A stretch of DNA of 64,000 bases, taken from assembly GCA_017395105.1 (NCBI GenBank), contig JAFPWD010000001.1, forward strand, positions 1-64,000, given 5' to 3'. Positions within the stretch are counted from its first letter, which is position 1. Every line of letters starts with the position of its first letter. Below, piece by piece: positions 56,352 to 64,000 of this stretch. The stretch is from Clostridia bacterium. GTDB taxonomy: Bacteria > Bacillota > Clostridia > Christensenellales > CAG-138. The position numbers were made by a program, and so were the translations under genes. The notes below the pieces were generated by a model that worked only from the letters and a program-made list of their open reading frames with translations, was not told the origin of the DNA and did no database searches.

Positions 56352-59300
56352 ATGAAGAAATTTTTTGCAATGGTAGTTGCGGTAGCGATGGTTCTTTCCC
56401 TCGCTCTTCCCGCATTCGCCATGACGCAAACCTTGCCCCACGGCGATGAGGGCAAGCCCGGTGCTACCCCTGCCGACGCGGTCGTCTTCTCTGCTGAAGC
56501 GCCCGAAAATGTTGAAGCAGGCGAAACCTTTGACGCTGTAGTCAGTGTCAACGGCAGCTACGAGGCCCACGGCCTGAATCTGCAGTTCAACTACGACCCC
56601 GAGGTGTTTGAAGTAGTCAGCACCACCAACGGTCCCGTTATGGCTCAGATCCAGAGCCTCGGCGGCTTTGGTCTTCTCGACTACACCACCGTTCCCGGCT
56701 CCGTGCGCTACGGCGTTATGATGCCCACGAACGGCTTCACCGAGCAGGGTGTCATCTTCACCGTCACCTTCCGCGTTCTTGCAGGCGCGGCCGACGGCAA
56801 CTATGACCTTGAGGTTCTTGTTCTCGAGTTCTTCAACATGCCCATCGGCGGCAGCAACACTCCGATCGAGCATACCGATAACGGCGTTACCGTTACCGTA
56901 GGCAATCCCGCTGAGGAAACCCCCACTCCGGCTCCCGCGACCGCGACTCCGGTTCCCGCGACTCCTACCCCGGCTCCCGCAACCGCGACTCCGGCTCCCA
57001 CCGCGCCTCCGGCTCCCGGCGTTATTTGGGACTTTGAACAGGATCCCATCGCGCAGGGCTTCACCTTCCGCGATCAGGACGGCGATGGCAACAACTGGTA
57101 CTGGCACATGAATACCGGTATGGGCAACTACAGCGCTCACAGCGGCGATGGTGTTGCTGCATCCGATTCCTATGACAACGACAGCAGCATGGCCCTCACC
57201 CCCAACAACTGGATGCTCACTCCCGCGTTCACCGGCAGCTCCATCACCTTCTGGATGACTGCGCAGGATCCCAGCTACTCCAATGACTTCGTTGGCGTAT
57301 ATGTATCCACCGACGGCGGCAACACCTGGAGCGACGAGCTCTTCGGTCAGATGACTCCCACCGACTATCAGCAGTTCACCGTTGATCTTTCCGCTTATGC
57401 CGGTCAGACCATCAACGTTGCGTTCCGTCATTACAACTGCTCCGACATGTTCATCGCCGTTATCGATGACATCGAGGTAGCGGGCGGCAGTTCCGATCCC
57501 ACCGATCCCACTCCCGTTCCCCCGACCAATCCTCCCACCAATCCTCCCGTAGATCCCACCAACCCGCCGGCAGTCGGCATCATCTGGGACTTCGAGCAGG
57601 ATCCCGTTGCTCAGGGCTTCGCATTCCTCGATCAGGACGGCGATGGCAACAACTGGGAATGGATGTATGGCGCTGAGTACAGTGATCACACCCACCACGA
57701 GGGTATCGGCTTCATGGCTTCCGAGTCCTACATCAACAATGTAGGCGCTCTGACTCCCGATAACTGGATGGTAACCCCAGAGTTCTCCGGCACCCAGCTC
57801 ACCTTCTGGGCAGCAGGTCAGGATCCCTCCTGGGCAGCTGAGTACCTTGGCGTATTCGTATCCGTCGACGGCGGCAGCACCTGGTCCAACGAGATCTTCG
57901 GCTGCACCCTCACCGGCACCGACACTCAGTACACTGTGAATCTCGCAGCTTATGCGAACGTACGCACCCCCATCAAGGTTGCTATCCGTCATTACAACGT
58001 AACCGACATGTTCCGTGCGAACGTTGACTACATCGAGGTAAACGGCGGCGGCAGCTCCGAGCCCACCCCGGCTCCTCAGACTCCCACTCCCGCACCCGCA
58101 ACTCCCACCCCCGCTCCCGTAACTCCCGTTCCCGGTGAGCCCGGCGAGGAAGTTCTCCTTGCAGGTTACTACTTCGAGAGCGGCAACGAGGGCTGGATCT
58201 TCAACGGTGTTGACAACACCAACTGGGTACATTCCAGCAACAACCCCGGCGGCTACGACTACGCTTCGTTCGCACACGAGGGCAGCGGCTTCATCATGTC
58301 CTACTCCTTCGTTGACTATGTTGGCGCTTATCAGGCCGACAACTGGGCGATCTCTCCCGCAGTTACCCTTCCCGCAGGCTCCGCGCGCGTAAGCTTCTAT
58401 GCGACCAATGCGAACGTTGAATACCCCGAGGCATTCGATGTTTACATCGGCACCTCCACCGACACCTCCGCAATGACTCTGCTCCAGGCAAACATCACCC
58501 CGAACAGCGGTTATGAAGATCCCTGGACTCATTACGAGATCGACCTTTCCGATTATGTCGGTCAGACCATCTACCTTGCCTTCTACGATCATTGCTATGA
58601 TATGTACGAGATCTGGGTAGACCAGGTTGAGTTCTTCGGCGCAGGCAGCGGCGATCAGCCCACCCCCGCACCCGCAACTCCCGTACCCGCAACTCCCACT
58701 CCCGAGCCCATCACCCCCGCTCCCGGTCAGGTAGTGTTCACCGTGGAAGCTCCCGAGTACGTTGAGGCAGGCGAGGAATTCGACGTTATCGTCCGCGTTG
58801 AGGGCGAGTACGAGGCTCATGGTCTCAACCTCCAGCTCAACTACGACAATGCTAACTTCACCGTTCTTGGCACCGCCAACGGCGAGGTCATGGATCAGAT
58901 GACCGCCCTCAACGGTTTCGCCCTTCTTGACTACACCACGATCCCCGGCTCCATCCGCCTCGGCGTTATGATGCCCACCGATCCCTTCACCGCGAACGGC
59001 ATCATCTTCACCGCAACCTTCAAGGCGAGTGAGTCCATCGCAGACGGTCAGTATGCCTTCGTTCCCGCTGTTGAGGAGTTCATCAACTTCCCGCTCGGCG
59101 GCGAGAATACCCCGATCGACAACATCGCTTACCCCGCTTACGTAACCGTTGGCGAGGTTGTAGAGCCCACCGAGCCTCCGGTAGAGCCCACCCAAGAACC
59201 CGTTGAGCCCACCGATGAGCCCACCAACATGGCGAGCTTCACCGTGGATCACGTAGAAGCGGTTCCCGGCGCACTGGTTCCCGTCACCGTACACGTTGAG

Positions 59301-59882
59301 GGCGACTACCTTGCCCACGGCCTGACCTTCTGGCTCGACTACGATGCCGAGAAGCTCACCGTTGAGAGTGTTGAGAACGGCGACCTCATGAACGAGGTTC
59401 TTGACCTTGAAGGCTTCAACGTTCTCGATTATGAGACCATCGAAGGCTCCATCCGCTTCGCGGCCGTTGCTCCCATCCCCGAGCAGCCCTTCTCCACCGA
59501 AGGCACCGTATTCACCGTTTACTTCCGCGTTTCCGAGGAAGCGCAGGTTGGCGATGTTTATGAGCTCGTTGCCAACGTGACCGAGCTGGTCTACATGCCC
59601 GACTCCGAAGAGATCGCCGTTGATTGGGAATCCGAGGACGGCAGCATCACCATCATTGACGGCGAGCCCGTAGAGCCCACCGATGAGCCCGTAGAGCCCA
59701 CCGACGAGCCCGTAGAGCCCACCGATGTTCCCGTAGAGCCCACCGAGGTTCCCGGCGAGCCCACTCCCGAGCCCACCACTCCGCCCGCACCTCCCACCGG
59801 TACCATCGCTATGGTCGGTGCAGGTATCGCGGCTGTAGTTGCAGGCGCAGGCATCGTGCTCTTCAGGAAGAAGGAAGACTAA
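56352..59882 (+). CDS. Membrane-anchored scaffoldin with three cohesins and three adhesin modules
   Basis: 1176 residues from ATG 56352. Signal peptide (1-23); cohesin 1 (43-184); TP-rich linker; cleaved-adhesin modules 1 (224-378), 2 (410-566) and 3 (600-765, most diverged); TP linker; cohesin 2 (793-934); cohesin 3 (960-1103); PVEPTDE linker (1105-1148); membrane helix (1151-1171) and FRKKED tail. Cohesins share YEAHGLNLQ(F/L)NYD and LLDYTT(V/I)PGS(V/I)R. No carbohydrate-binding module is present; adhesin modules stand where cellulosomal scaffoldins carry one. It should display three dockerin proteins on the cell surface. Strong codon bias suggests high expression. Confidence 0.9.
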   Translation: MKKFFAMVVAVAMVLSLALPAFAMTQTLPHGDEGKPGATPADAVVFSAEAPENVEAGETFDAVVSVNGSYEAHGLNLQFNYDPEVFEVVSTTNGPVMAQIQSLGGFGLLDYTTVPGSVRYGVMMPTNGFTEQGVIFTVTFRVLAGAADGNYDLEVLVLEFFNMPIGGSNTPIEHTDNGVTVTVGNPAEETPTPAPATATPVPATPTPAPATATPAPTAPPAPGVIWDFEQDPIAQGFTFRDQDGDGNNWYWHMNTGMGNYSAHSGDGVAASDSYDNDSSMALTPNNWMLTPAFTGSSITFWMTAQDPSYSNDFVGVYVSTDGGNTWSDELFGQMTPTDYQQFTVDLSAYAGQTINVAFRHYNCSDMFIAVIDDIEVAGGSSDPTDPTPVPPTNPPTNPPVDPTNPPAVGIIWDFEQDPVAQGFAFLDQDGDGNNWEWMYGAEYSDHTHHEGIGFMASESYINNVGALTPDNWMVTPEFSGTQLTFWAAGQDPSWAAEYLGVFVSVDGGSTWSNEIFGCTLTGTDTQYTVNLAAYANVRTPIKVAIRHYNVTDMFRANVDYIEVNGGGSSEPTPAPQTPTPAPATPTPAPVTPVPGEPGEEVLLAGYYFESGNEGWIFNGVDNTNWVHSSNNPGGYDYASFAHEGSGFIMSYSFVDYVGAYQADNWAISPAVTLPAGSARVSFYATNANVEYPEAFDVYIGTSTDTSAMTLLQANITPNSGYEDPWTHYEIDLSDYVGQTIYLAFYDHCYDMYEIWVDQVEFFGAGSGDQPTPAPATPVPATPTPEPITPAPGQVVFTVEAPEYVEAGEEFDVIVRVEGEYEAHGLNLQLNYDNANFTVLGTANGEVMDQMTALNGFALLDYTTIPGSIRLGVMMPTDPFTANGIIFTATFKASESIADGQYAFVPAVEEFINFPLGGENTPIDNIAYPAYVTVGEVVEPTEPPVEPTQEPVEPTDEPTNMASFTVDHVEAVPGALVPVTVHVEGDYLAHGLTFWLDYDAEKLTVESVENGDLMNEVLDLEGFNVLDYETIEGSIRFAAVAPIPEQPFSTEGTVFTVYFRVSEEAQVGDVYELVANVTELVYMPDSEEIAVDWESEDGSITIIDGEPVEPTDEPVEPTDEPVEPTDVPVEPTEVPGEPTPEPTTPPAPPTGTIAMVGAGIAAVVAGAGIVLFRKKED

Positions 59883-59913
59883 TCAAACCCGCTCTTAACT
59901 GAGCGAAGCAGTT

Positions 59914-59947
59914 GAGGAGGATCCCAACCGGGATCCTCCTCATTATG
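59914..59947 (+). terminator. Terminator of the scaffoldin gene
   Basis: GAGGAGGATCCC (59914-59925) pairs exactly with GGGATCCTCCTC (59930-59941) around AACC; ATTATGTTG follows. Confidence 0.75.
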
Positions 59948-59960
59948 TTGCATAATATAT

Positions 59961-59989
59961 TTGAAATTAGCGAATCGGCATAGTATAAT
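59961..59989 (+). promoter_or_regulatory. Promoter whose +1 coincides with the GTG start of the 59996 gene
   Basis: TTGAAA (59961-59966), 17-bp spacer, TATAAT (59984-59989). The expected +1 is at about 59996, the G of the GTG start. Confidence 0.65.
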
Positions 59990-59995
59990 ATAGTA

Positions 59996-60709
59996 GTGAT
60001 TACGAACATATATTTAGAGGAAGTTATAAGCTCGAGAACTGAGGCTGAGCGCGGAGAAGTGGATCTGCTCGATCCGCATTCTTTTCTGCCCATAATACTT
60101 GCTTCGGCCGCCGACCTCGCATCATTGATGTTAAAAGAGAGCGGAGATGGCGCGGCGATATCCGTGCATTCTACTCTCGCCGCCGTGAAGCTGCGTTTTC
60201 CCGCAGGCTTTTCCTGCACAAAAGAGCAATGCGGCGCTCAGCTTGAGCTTCTTAACGATAGTGCCGCAGGCCGCTGCGGCAATAGCGTTTTCGCTGCTCT
60301 GCATTTGGTAAAGCAAACGCTTATTCTGGAAGTTGACGATGGATTCATGCTTGCTTTCGCCGAGAAGGCTGCGCGATGCTACAGGCATTCTCTTGTCGAA
60401 TCGGTGGCTGTGCCAAAGGGCGGCGCCGCTGCCGACAGCGAGGCTTCAGCCTATGCACGTTCGCGCCTGTATGCCAATTCGAAAACGGCAGCATGCGCAC
60501 ATAAGCCCGAGGCAAGGAACGCTCTGTTTCGTTGCCTGTGCCTGTTTTCGGCGGAGATGGTCGCTCTTACAGATGCGCATTCCTCTGCTGTTCGCGCCGC
60601 GCTCGATGCCTGCAGCTCGGGCGCACTTGGAAGTGTTGATTCCGCGGCAATGGCTGCCGCGCTTCTATATGCGGAGACTCCGCAAAAGATCAAAGAAATA
60701 AAGGAGTAA
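59996..60709 (+). CDS. Hypothetical protein, Ala/Cys-rich, probably translated from leaderless mRNA
   Basis: 237 residues from GTG 59996. No signal peptide, helix bundle or known motif is clear. It is rich in Ala, Ser and Cys with helical stretches. No ribosome site can precede the GTG because the -10 box ends seven bases before it. A start at the ATG at 60128 (MLKESGDG) is an alternative. The metallo-hydrolase gene follows 5 bases after the stop, so the two form an operon. Confidence 0.6.
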   Translation: MITNIYLEEVISSRTEAERGEVDLLDPHSFLPIILASAADLASLMLKESGDGAAISVHSTLAAVKLRFPAGFSCTKEQCGAQLELLNDSAAGRCGNSVFAALHLVKQTLILEVDDGFMLAFAEKAARCYRHSLVESVAVPKGGAAADSEASAYARSRLYANSKTAACAHKPEARNALFRCLCLFSAEMVALTDAHSSAVRAALDACSSGALGSVDSAAMAAALLYAETPQKIKEIKE

Positions 60710-60714
60710 AATTT

Positions 60715-61392
60715 ATGCTGATAAGATGGTATGGACATTCATGTTTTCTGTTTACCGATTCCAACGGCACCACTGTGCTGACTGACCCATACGATTCCTA
60801 CATTGGCTATGAGCTGCCCCAGATCTATGCCAATGCGGTCACCATCAGCCACGATCACAACGACCACAACAATATCAGCGTTGTGAAAAGCAATACCACC
60901 ATTATGCGCACCCCAGGCGAATATGAGATAGGCGGAGTGCGTATCATCGGCGTGGAGACCGATCACGACCGTTGCGGCGGAACGCTTCGCGGAAAGAACA
61001 TCATGTTTGTGTACGAGATGGACGGCATGCGCATCCTGCATTGCGGCGATCTCGGCGCGATCCCGAGCGAGGAAGTTATTAAAAAGGTCGGCCATATAGA
61101 CGTTATGCTCGTTCCAATCGGTGCGATCTACACGATCGACGATTTTGAGGCGCGCGAGCTTGCTAATATCTTCCGGCCGAAGATCGTTATTCCCATGCAC
61201 TATAAAACGCCTAAGCTCAAAATCGAGCTCTGCACCCTTGCGCCTTTCGTGGATGCCGCCAAGGATTGCCGCATCCACTACCTCAATCAGTGCGATGCTT
61301 CCGTGCAGCTCACCACCCTTGGCGAGGATCGCGTTATTATCCTGCGCCCGTTCGATGCGGAGCGTGACGAAGCTAAAGCACCTGTTGCTTAA
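60715..61392 (+). CDS. MBL-fold metal-dependent hydrolase (UPF0173-like)
   Basis: 225 residues. SHDHNDHN is the metal-binding H-x-H-x-D-H motif, HCGDLGAIP carries the bridging Asp, and PMHYKT a later His. RWYGHSCFLFTD at the start is typical of this small metallo-beta-lactamase-like group. The fold acts on diverse esters and phosphodiesters; the substrate is unknown. AAAGGAG precedes ATG 60715. Confidence 0.9.
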   Translation: MLIRWYGHSCFLFTDSNGTTVLTDPYDSYIGYELPQIYANAVTISHDHNDHNNISVVKSNTTIMRTPGEYEIGGVRIIGVETDHDRCGGTLRGKNIMFVYEMDGMRILHCGDLGAIPSEEVIKKVGHIDVMLVPIGAIYTIDDFEARELANIFRPKIVIPMHYKTPKLKIELCTLAPFVDAAKDCRIHYLNQCDASVQLTTLGEDRVIILRPFDAERDEAKAPVA

Positions 61393-61414
61393 TATAATAG
61401 AAGTCTTTTTATGG

Positions 61415-61448
61415 AAAACGGGGCCCGATCGCAGTCGAGCCCCGTTTT
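61415..61448. terminator. Bidirectional terminator between convergent genes
   Basis: AAAACGGGGC (61415-61424) pairs exactly with GCCCCGTTTT (61439-61448). It ends the MBL gene and the minus-strand GNAT gene. Confidence 0.75.
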
Positions 61449-61487
61449 GACTTATTGTTGAACCTGTTTTCGTTTTATGCGAACTCC

Positions 61488-62339
61488 TTACAGTTTCGCC
61501 TTGTAGCAAACGTATTTGCCCACCAAGCGGAAGCCTGCGGCAATGGCATCCGGCTGCTCCCGATCCTCGCAGAAGAAGACCATGTGCTTCGCGCCATGCT
61601 TTTTATCGTAATTGAGCGCGGAGGCGAGCAGAAGGCGGAACATTTCACCGCTGTAAACTCCGCCCTCGAAATCTATTCCGAATATTTCGGAGAGCTCAGG
61701 GAAGGAGCGGAAATACACCGCGCCGAGCGCCTTCCCGCCCTCGACATAAGCAAAGATCTTCCAATCGTCGAGCTTTGCAAGGATACGCTTCGCCGTCCAG
61801 TACATATAGTCCTCGTCCTGCGTGTGGAGCGTGGCGAAAAGTAGATAGTTTTCGCGGGTTATCTCAATAACGTGCTCATCCTCGGGGCGAAGCTCATAGT
61901 TTTCATAATCCAGCGCGTTGTTACAGCTTTCCTCGATCCGCTCAAAGCCGAGCGATTCAAGCTCGGAAACGGCCTCGGAATTCTCTTCGGGGAAGCCGAG
62001 ATGCAGATCGAAGCCGGGGAACCTTTCGCGTGCAAAGGCGATGAATTCATGGAGCGCCTCGCGGGTGCCGCTTTCGATGTTGAATGCGGCCGTTTGCATA
62101 TACTTTTCCTCGGGCTCCGTGAAATAGCGTATCCAGCCGCAAACTTTGCCGTCCCGCTCGTAAAGCAGGATGCCGTCGCGCTCGTCGGCAAGCGCCCGCT
62201 TCGAGGCCTCGATGAAATCAGCCTTGGTCTTGATGCCGTCAGTATAGGTCGGGTAGTCGGAGCGAGTAGGGTCGAGCGCAAGCTCGTATGCAAAGTCGAT
62301 ATACCGATCGAATTCATTTTCATTCAGTGATCTGAGCAT
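61488..62339 (-). CDS. GNAT-like acetyltransferase domain protein
   Basis: 283 residues from ATG 62339, chosen for the AGAGGT site upstream. Two GNAT-like halves are suggested: LLYERDGKVCGWIRYF with LHLGFPEENSEAVSELESLGF, and FAYVEGGKALGAVYFRSF with a second C-terminal repeat ending in AIAAGFRLVGKY. Acetyl-CoA-dependent N-acetylation is the family role; the substrate is unknown. It follows the XRE regulator by 23 bases and is likely cotranscribed and controlled by it. Confidence 0.75.
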   Translation of the reverse strand: MLRSLNENEFDRYIDFAYELALDPTRSDYPTYTDGIKTKADFIEASKRALADERDGILLYERDGKVCGWIRYFTEPEEKYMQTAAFNIESGTREALHEFIAFARERFPGFDLHLGFPEENSEAVSELESLGFERIEESCNNALDYENYELRPEDEHVIEITRENYLLFATLHTQDEDYMYWTAKRILAKLDDWKIFAYVEGGKALGAVYFRSFPELSEIFGIDFEGGVYSGEMFRLLLASALNYDKKHGAKHMVFFCEDREQPDAIAAGFRLVGKYVCYKAKL

Positions 62340-62362
62340 GTTTATACCTCTGTTTTTTAATT

Positions 62363-63064
62363 TCACTCATTTTTTGTTTTTGCTGCGGATTCGTCGCCGT
62401 CGATCGGTTCATCGACAGCTTCTGAGAGGTCTGCGAGGTGCATTTTCCGCTTCTTCGGTGCGATGCCTGCGAACAGCTCGGTGTTTTCAAGCAGATACCA
62501 AAGCACGATAAGAAGCTGCAATATGCCGGCCACCACATATATAAGGAACATATTCTCGATGCGGAATATCACGTGCAGCGCCATCGCCGTGCTCCAAACT
62601 ATGCCGCTGATGCAGATGAAGCGCAAAAGCTTTGGATGCCAAAGCGAGGTGAACACCGTTGCCACGATGAATGTCACGGGAACAGCAACGATGAACGCAA
62701 GCCACGCGCCCGAAAGCTGCGGTGCGGCAACGCGCAGAAAGAAGTATGCCACGGTTGCAACGAGCCAAACGAGCCCCAGCGACATCAGCGTTATGATATT
62801 GCGCTTGACCTGCGGCTGGGCGCAGCGGCGCTTTGGCTGCTTCTCGCTGATAAGGTCGTTTACCGTAACGGCGAAGATATCGGAAAGCATCACCAAAACG
62901 TAGATATCGGGCACGCCCTCGCCGCGCTCCCATTTGGAAACGGACTTGCCCGAGTAATGGATCATCTCGGCAAGCTCATCCTGCGTGAGATTGCATTGCT
63001 TGCGGTAGCAGGCTATGTTTGCGGCGAGTGTTTGCCGCAGTTTTTCATCATCTCGAACGATCAT
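62363..63064 (-). CDS. XRE-family regulator with C-terminal membrane segments
   Basis: 233 residues from ATG 63064; the longer frame to 63160 overlaps its own promoter. The helix-turn-helix (about 10-65) contains CNLTQDELAEMIHYSGKSVSKWERGEGVPD. About four hydrophobic segments fill 85-200. Its plan resembles the 28810 regulator. The -10 box ends seven bases before the ATG, so the mRNA should be leaderless. AGGTGT lies where a ribosome site would be but is too close. Confidence 0.8.
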   Translation of the reverse strand: MIVRDDEKLRQTLAANIACYRKQCNLTQDELAEMIHYSGKSVSKWERGEGVPDIYVLVMLSDIFAVTVNDLISEKQPKRRCAQPQVKRNIITLMSLGLVWLVATVAYFFLRVAAPQLSGAWLAFIVAVPVTFIVATVFTSLWHPKLLRFICISGIVWSTAMALHVIFRIENMFLIYVVAGILQLLIVLWYLLENTELFAGIAPKKRKMHLADLSEAVDEPIDGDESAAKTKNE

Positions 63065-63070
63065 ACACCT

Positions 63071-63099
63071 ATTGTACCTTAAGCGGCGGTTTTTTTCAA
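63071..63099 (-). promoter_or_regulatory. Promoter with +1 at the ATG of the XRE gene
   Basis: On the minus strand TTGAAA (63099-63094), 17-bp spacer, TACAAT (63076-63071). Six bases separate it from the ATG at 63064. Confidence 0.65.
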
Positions 63100-63429
63100 G
63101 TAGGCAGAATATAGTACAGCAAATTATTTGAAAATATGTATTTTTAGCAGCTCTACTCACAGTAGAATCGGCTTTTTGGAGCTCTACTCGGCCGAAGCCG
63201 AGCGGTAGAGAAGCAAATTGAAGCGGTAGGGTGCAATTTGCGCAGCTTTGTGGTAAAAAAGGATGTGAGCGGCGAAGGGTTCGCTGCGATGGGCTTTCGG
63301 AGCAGCCGAGTTTTGCGGCTCCGAAGAATGGCGCTGCCCGCTGCGGCCGCGCTCAAGCCGCTCGTTCTTGATGATACCGCCGTGCCGTTTGCGGGCGGAG
63401 GCGATCATAATAAGAAGGGAGAGAATAAA
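63100..63429. other. Intergenic region with an open frame but no assigned gene
   Basis: A plus-strand frame in phase with the 63430 gene is open from about 63165 and reads SGEGFAAMGFRSSRVLRL and PLVLDDTAVPFAGGG in its later part. It has no good start or ribosome site and its composition is unlike the membrane protein that follows. It may be a decayed coding fragment. GAGCTCTACTC occurs twice (close copies near 63150 and 63180). Confidence 0.3.
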
Positions 63430-64000
63430 ATGGAGAGAATGACTATGATGCTGCCCGGCGCCGAGGACAGAGCGGGGGAGAGCACCTGCCAAAAGGCGCG
63501 AAGGAGCGGCGCAAAGCTTCTGCGCATACTGACCGTGCCGCCCATACTTGCGCTGTTTTTGGTCACGGCGCTCTATATCGGCATGGGGAAGGCAGCTTTT
63601 CGCGCTCCGATAAGGTATTTTGAAGCCGTATTCACTCTTTGCGTGCTTCCCGTGCTCGCGTATCCGCTCTGCGCGGCCGTGCCGTCGCTGAAGGCGCGGG
63701 GAAGAAAAACGGAGCGCAGCCTTGCAATAGTGTTTTCATTGCTCGGCTATATAATGGGAACGCTTTTCGCGCTTCTCGGCGGCGGCACACAGCTTGAGTT
63801 AGAGCTTTACCTTACATATATAATATCGGGTGCGCTGATGGGGCTGTTTTCCTTCGCGTTCAAATTCCGATCGAGTGGGCATGCCTGCGGCGTTTCGGGG
63901 CCGTTTGCCATGCTTTCCTACAAGCTCGGAGCAGCCTGGCTGATCGGCTTTCTGCTGCTCATCCCCGTTTTCAGCTCATCCATACGACTTGGCAGGCACA
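63430..64000 (+). CDS. Integral membrane protein, possibly PAP2-like phosphatase (cut by window end)
   Basis: ATG 63430 follows GGGAG and the frame stays open to the last base, giving about 190 residues. Five hydrophobic segments are visible. The late SSGHACGVSGP segment and the final RLGRH resemble the S-G-H and R-x-x-x-x-H phosphatase motifs of PAP2-type proteins. The critical last His would be just past or at the window edge, so the assignment is provisional. Confidence 0.5.
   Translation, partial: MERMTMMLPGAEDRAGESTCQKARRSGAKLLRILTVPPILALFLVTALYIGMGKAAFRAPIRYFEAVFTLCVLPVLAYPLCAAVPSLKARGRKTERSLAIVFSLLGYIMGTLFALLGGGTQLELELYLTYIISGALMGLFSFAFKFRSSGHACGVSGPFAMLSYKLGAAWLIGFLLLIPVFSSSIRLGRH

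Noticed and set aside
56346-59318. 990-codon minus-strand open frame opposite the scaffoldin
   Set aside because: Same cause: glycine/valine/aspartate-rich shadow of a strongly biased gene. The plus-strand cohesins are unmistakable.

Overview
The window reads as chromosome from an anaerobic, Gram-positive, Clostridia-type Firmicute, probably gut-associated and moderately GC-rich. Support comes from ribosomal protein L27 with the N-terminal extension cut by Prp (a Firmicutes trait), an rplU-prp-rpmA operon, a probable preQ1-I riboswitch before a queuosine-precursor transporter, a Na+-pumping oxaloacetate decarboxylase, a complete citrate lyase gene set, many lipoproteins, and near-consensus sigma-A promoters with 17-bp spacers. 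No rRNA, tRNA or CRISPR array was seen.

Layout. 1-82: edge of a probable IS1182-type transposase. 232-4155 (minus): a secreted subtilisin-like protease ending in a dockerin, and a membrane-anchored single-cohesin protein. 4.4-8.1 kb: MATE exporter, an AT-rich radical SAM gene and fragments. 8.3-15.3 kb: greA, lysS, a glycosyltransferase, and a sigma factor with a large membrane protein. 15.3-23 kb: two paralogous FtsX-type permeases and one ATPase, separated by mosaics of short palindromic repeats. 23-30 kb: C39-like lipoprotein, fluoride-type CLC transporter with a structured leader, HipA remnant, preQ1 riboswitch and VUT transporter, SDR, barnase/barstar pair, membrane-linked XRE regulator and a decayed pnuC. 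30.3-31.4 kb: rplU-prp-rpmA. 31.5-34 kb: luxE-luxC-type fatty acid reductase genes without luciferase. 34-37.8 kb: oxaloacetate decarboxylase (gamma, biotin carrier, beta, alpha). 40-47.2 kb: citD-citE-citF-citC, a TPR/RCC1 protein and a citX-citG fusion. 47.3 kb: murI. 48.4-59.9 kb: three dockerin proteins and a three-cohesin anchored scaffoldin. 60-64 kb: an unknown gene, an MBL-fold hydrolase, GNAT and XRE genes, and a membrane protein cut by the window end.

The most interesting system is a cohesin-dockerin surface complex (four cohesins, four dockerins at the two ends of the window) built from adhesin and protease parts rather than glycoside hydrolases. The scaffoldin carries three cleaved-adhesin/choice-of-anchor-J modules between cohesins. 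One dockerin protein has two more such modules, and another has a gingipain DUF2436-like domain. All four dockerin proteins share an unassigned ~120-residue module, and one is an S8 protease. No carbohydrate-binding module or glycosidase is visible. I infer a protein- or host-binding surface assembly.

Metabolically, CitDEF would split citrate to acetate and oxaloacetate, and the Na+-pumping decarboxylase would turn oxaloacetate to pyruvate plus a sodium gradient. No citrate transporter is in the window. Intergenic DNA holds modular hairpin repeats, including an exact 4 x 20-bp hairpin array with compensatory stem changes. Three genes have promoters so close to their start codons that their mRNAs should be leaderless or nearly so.
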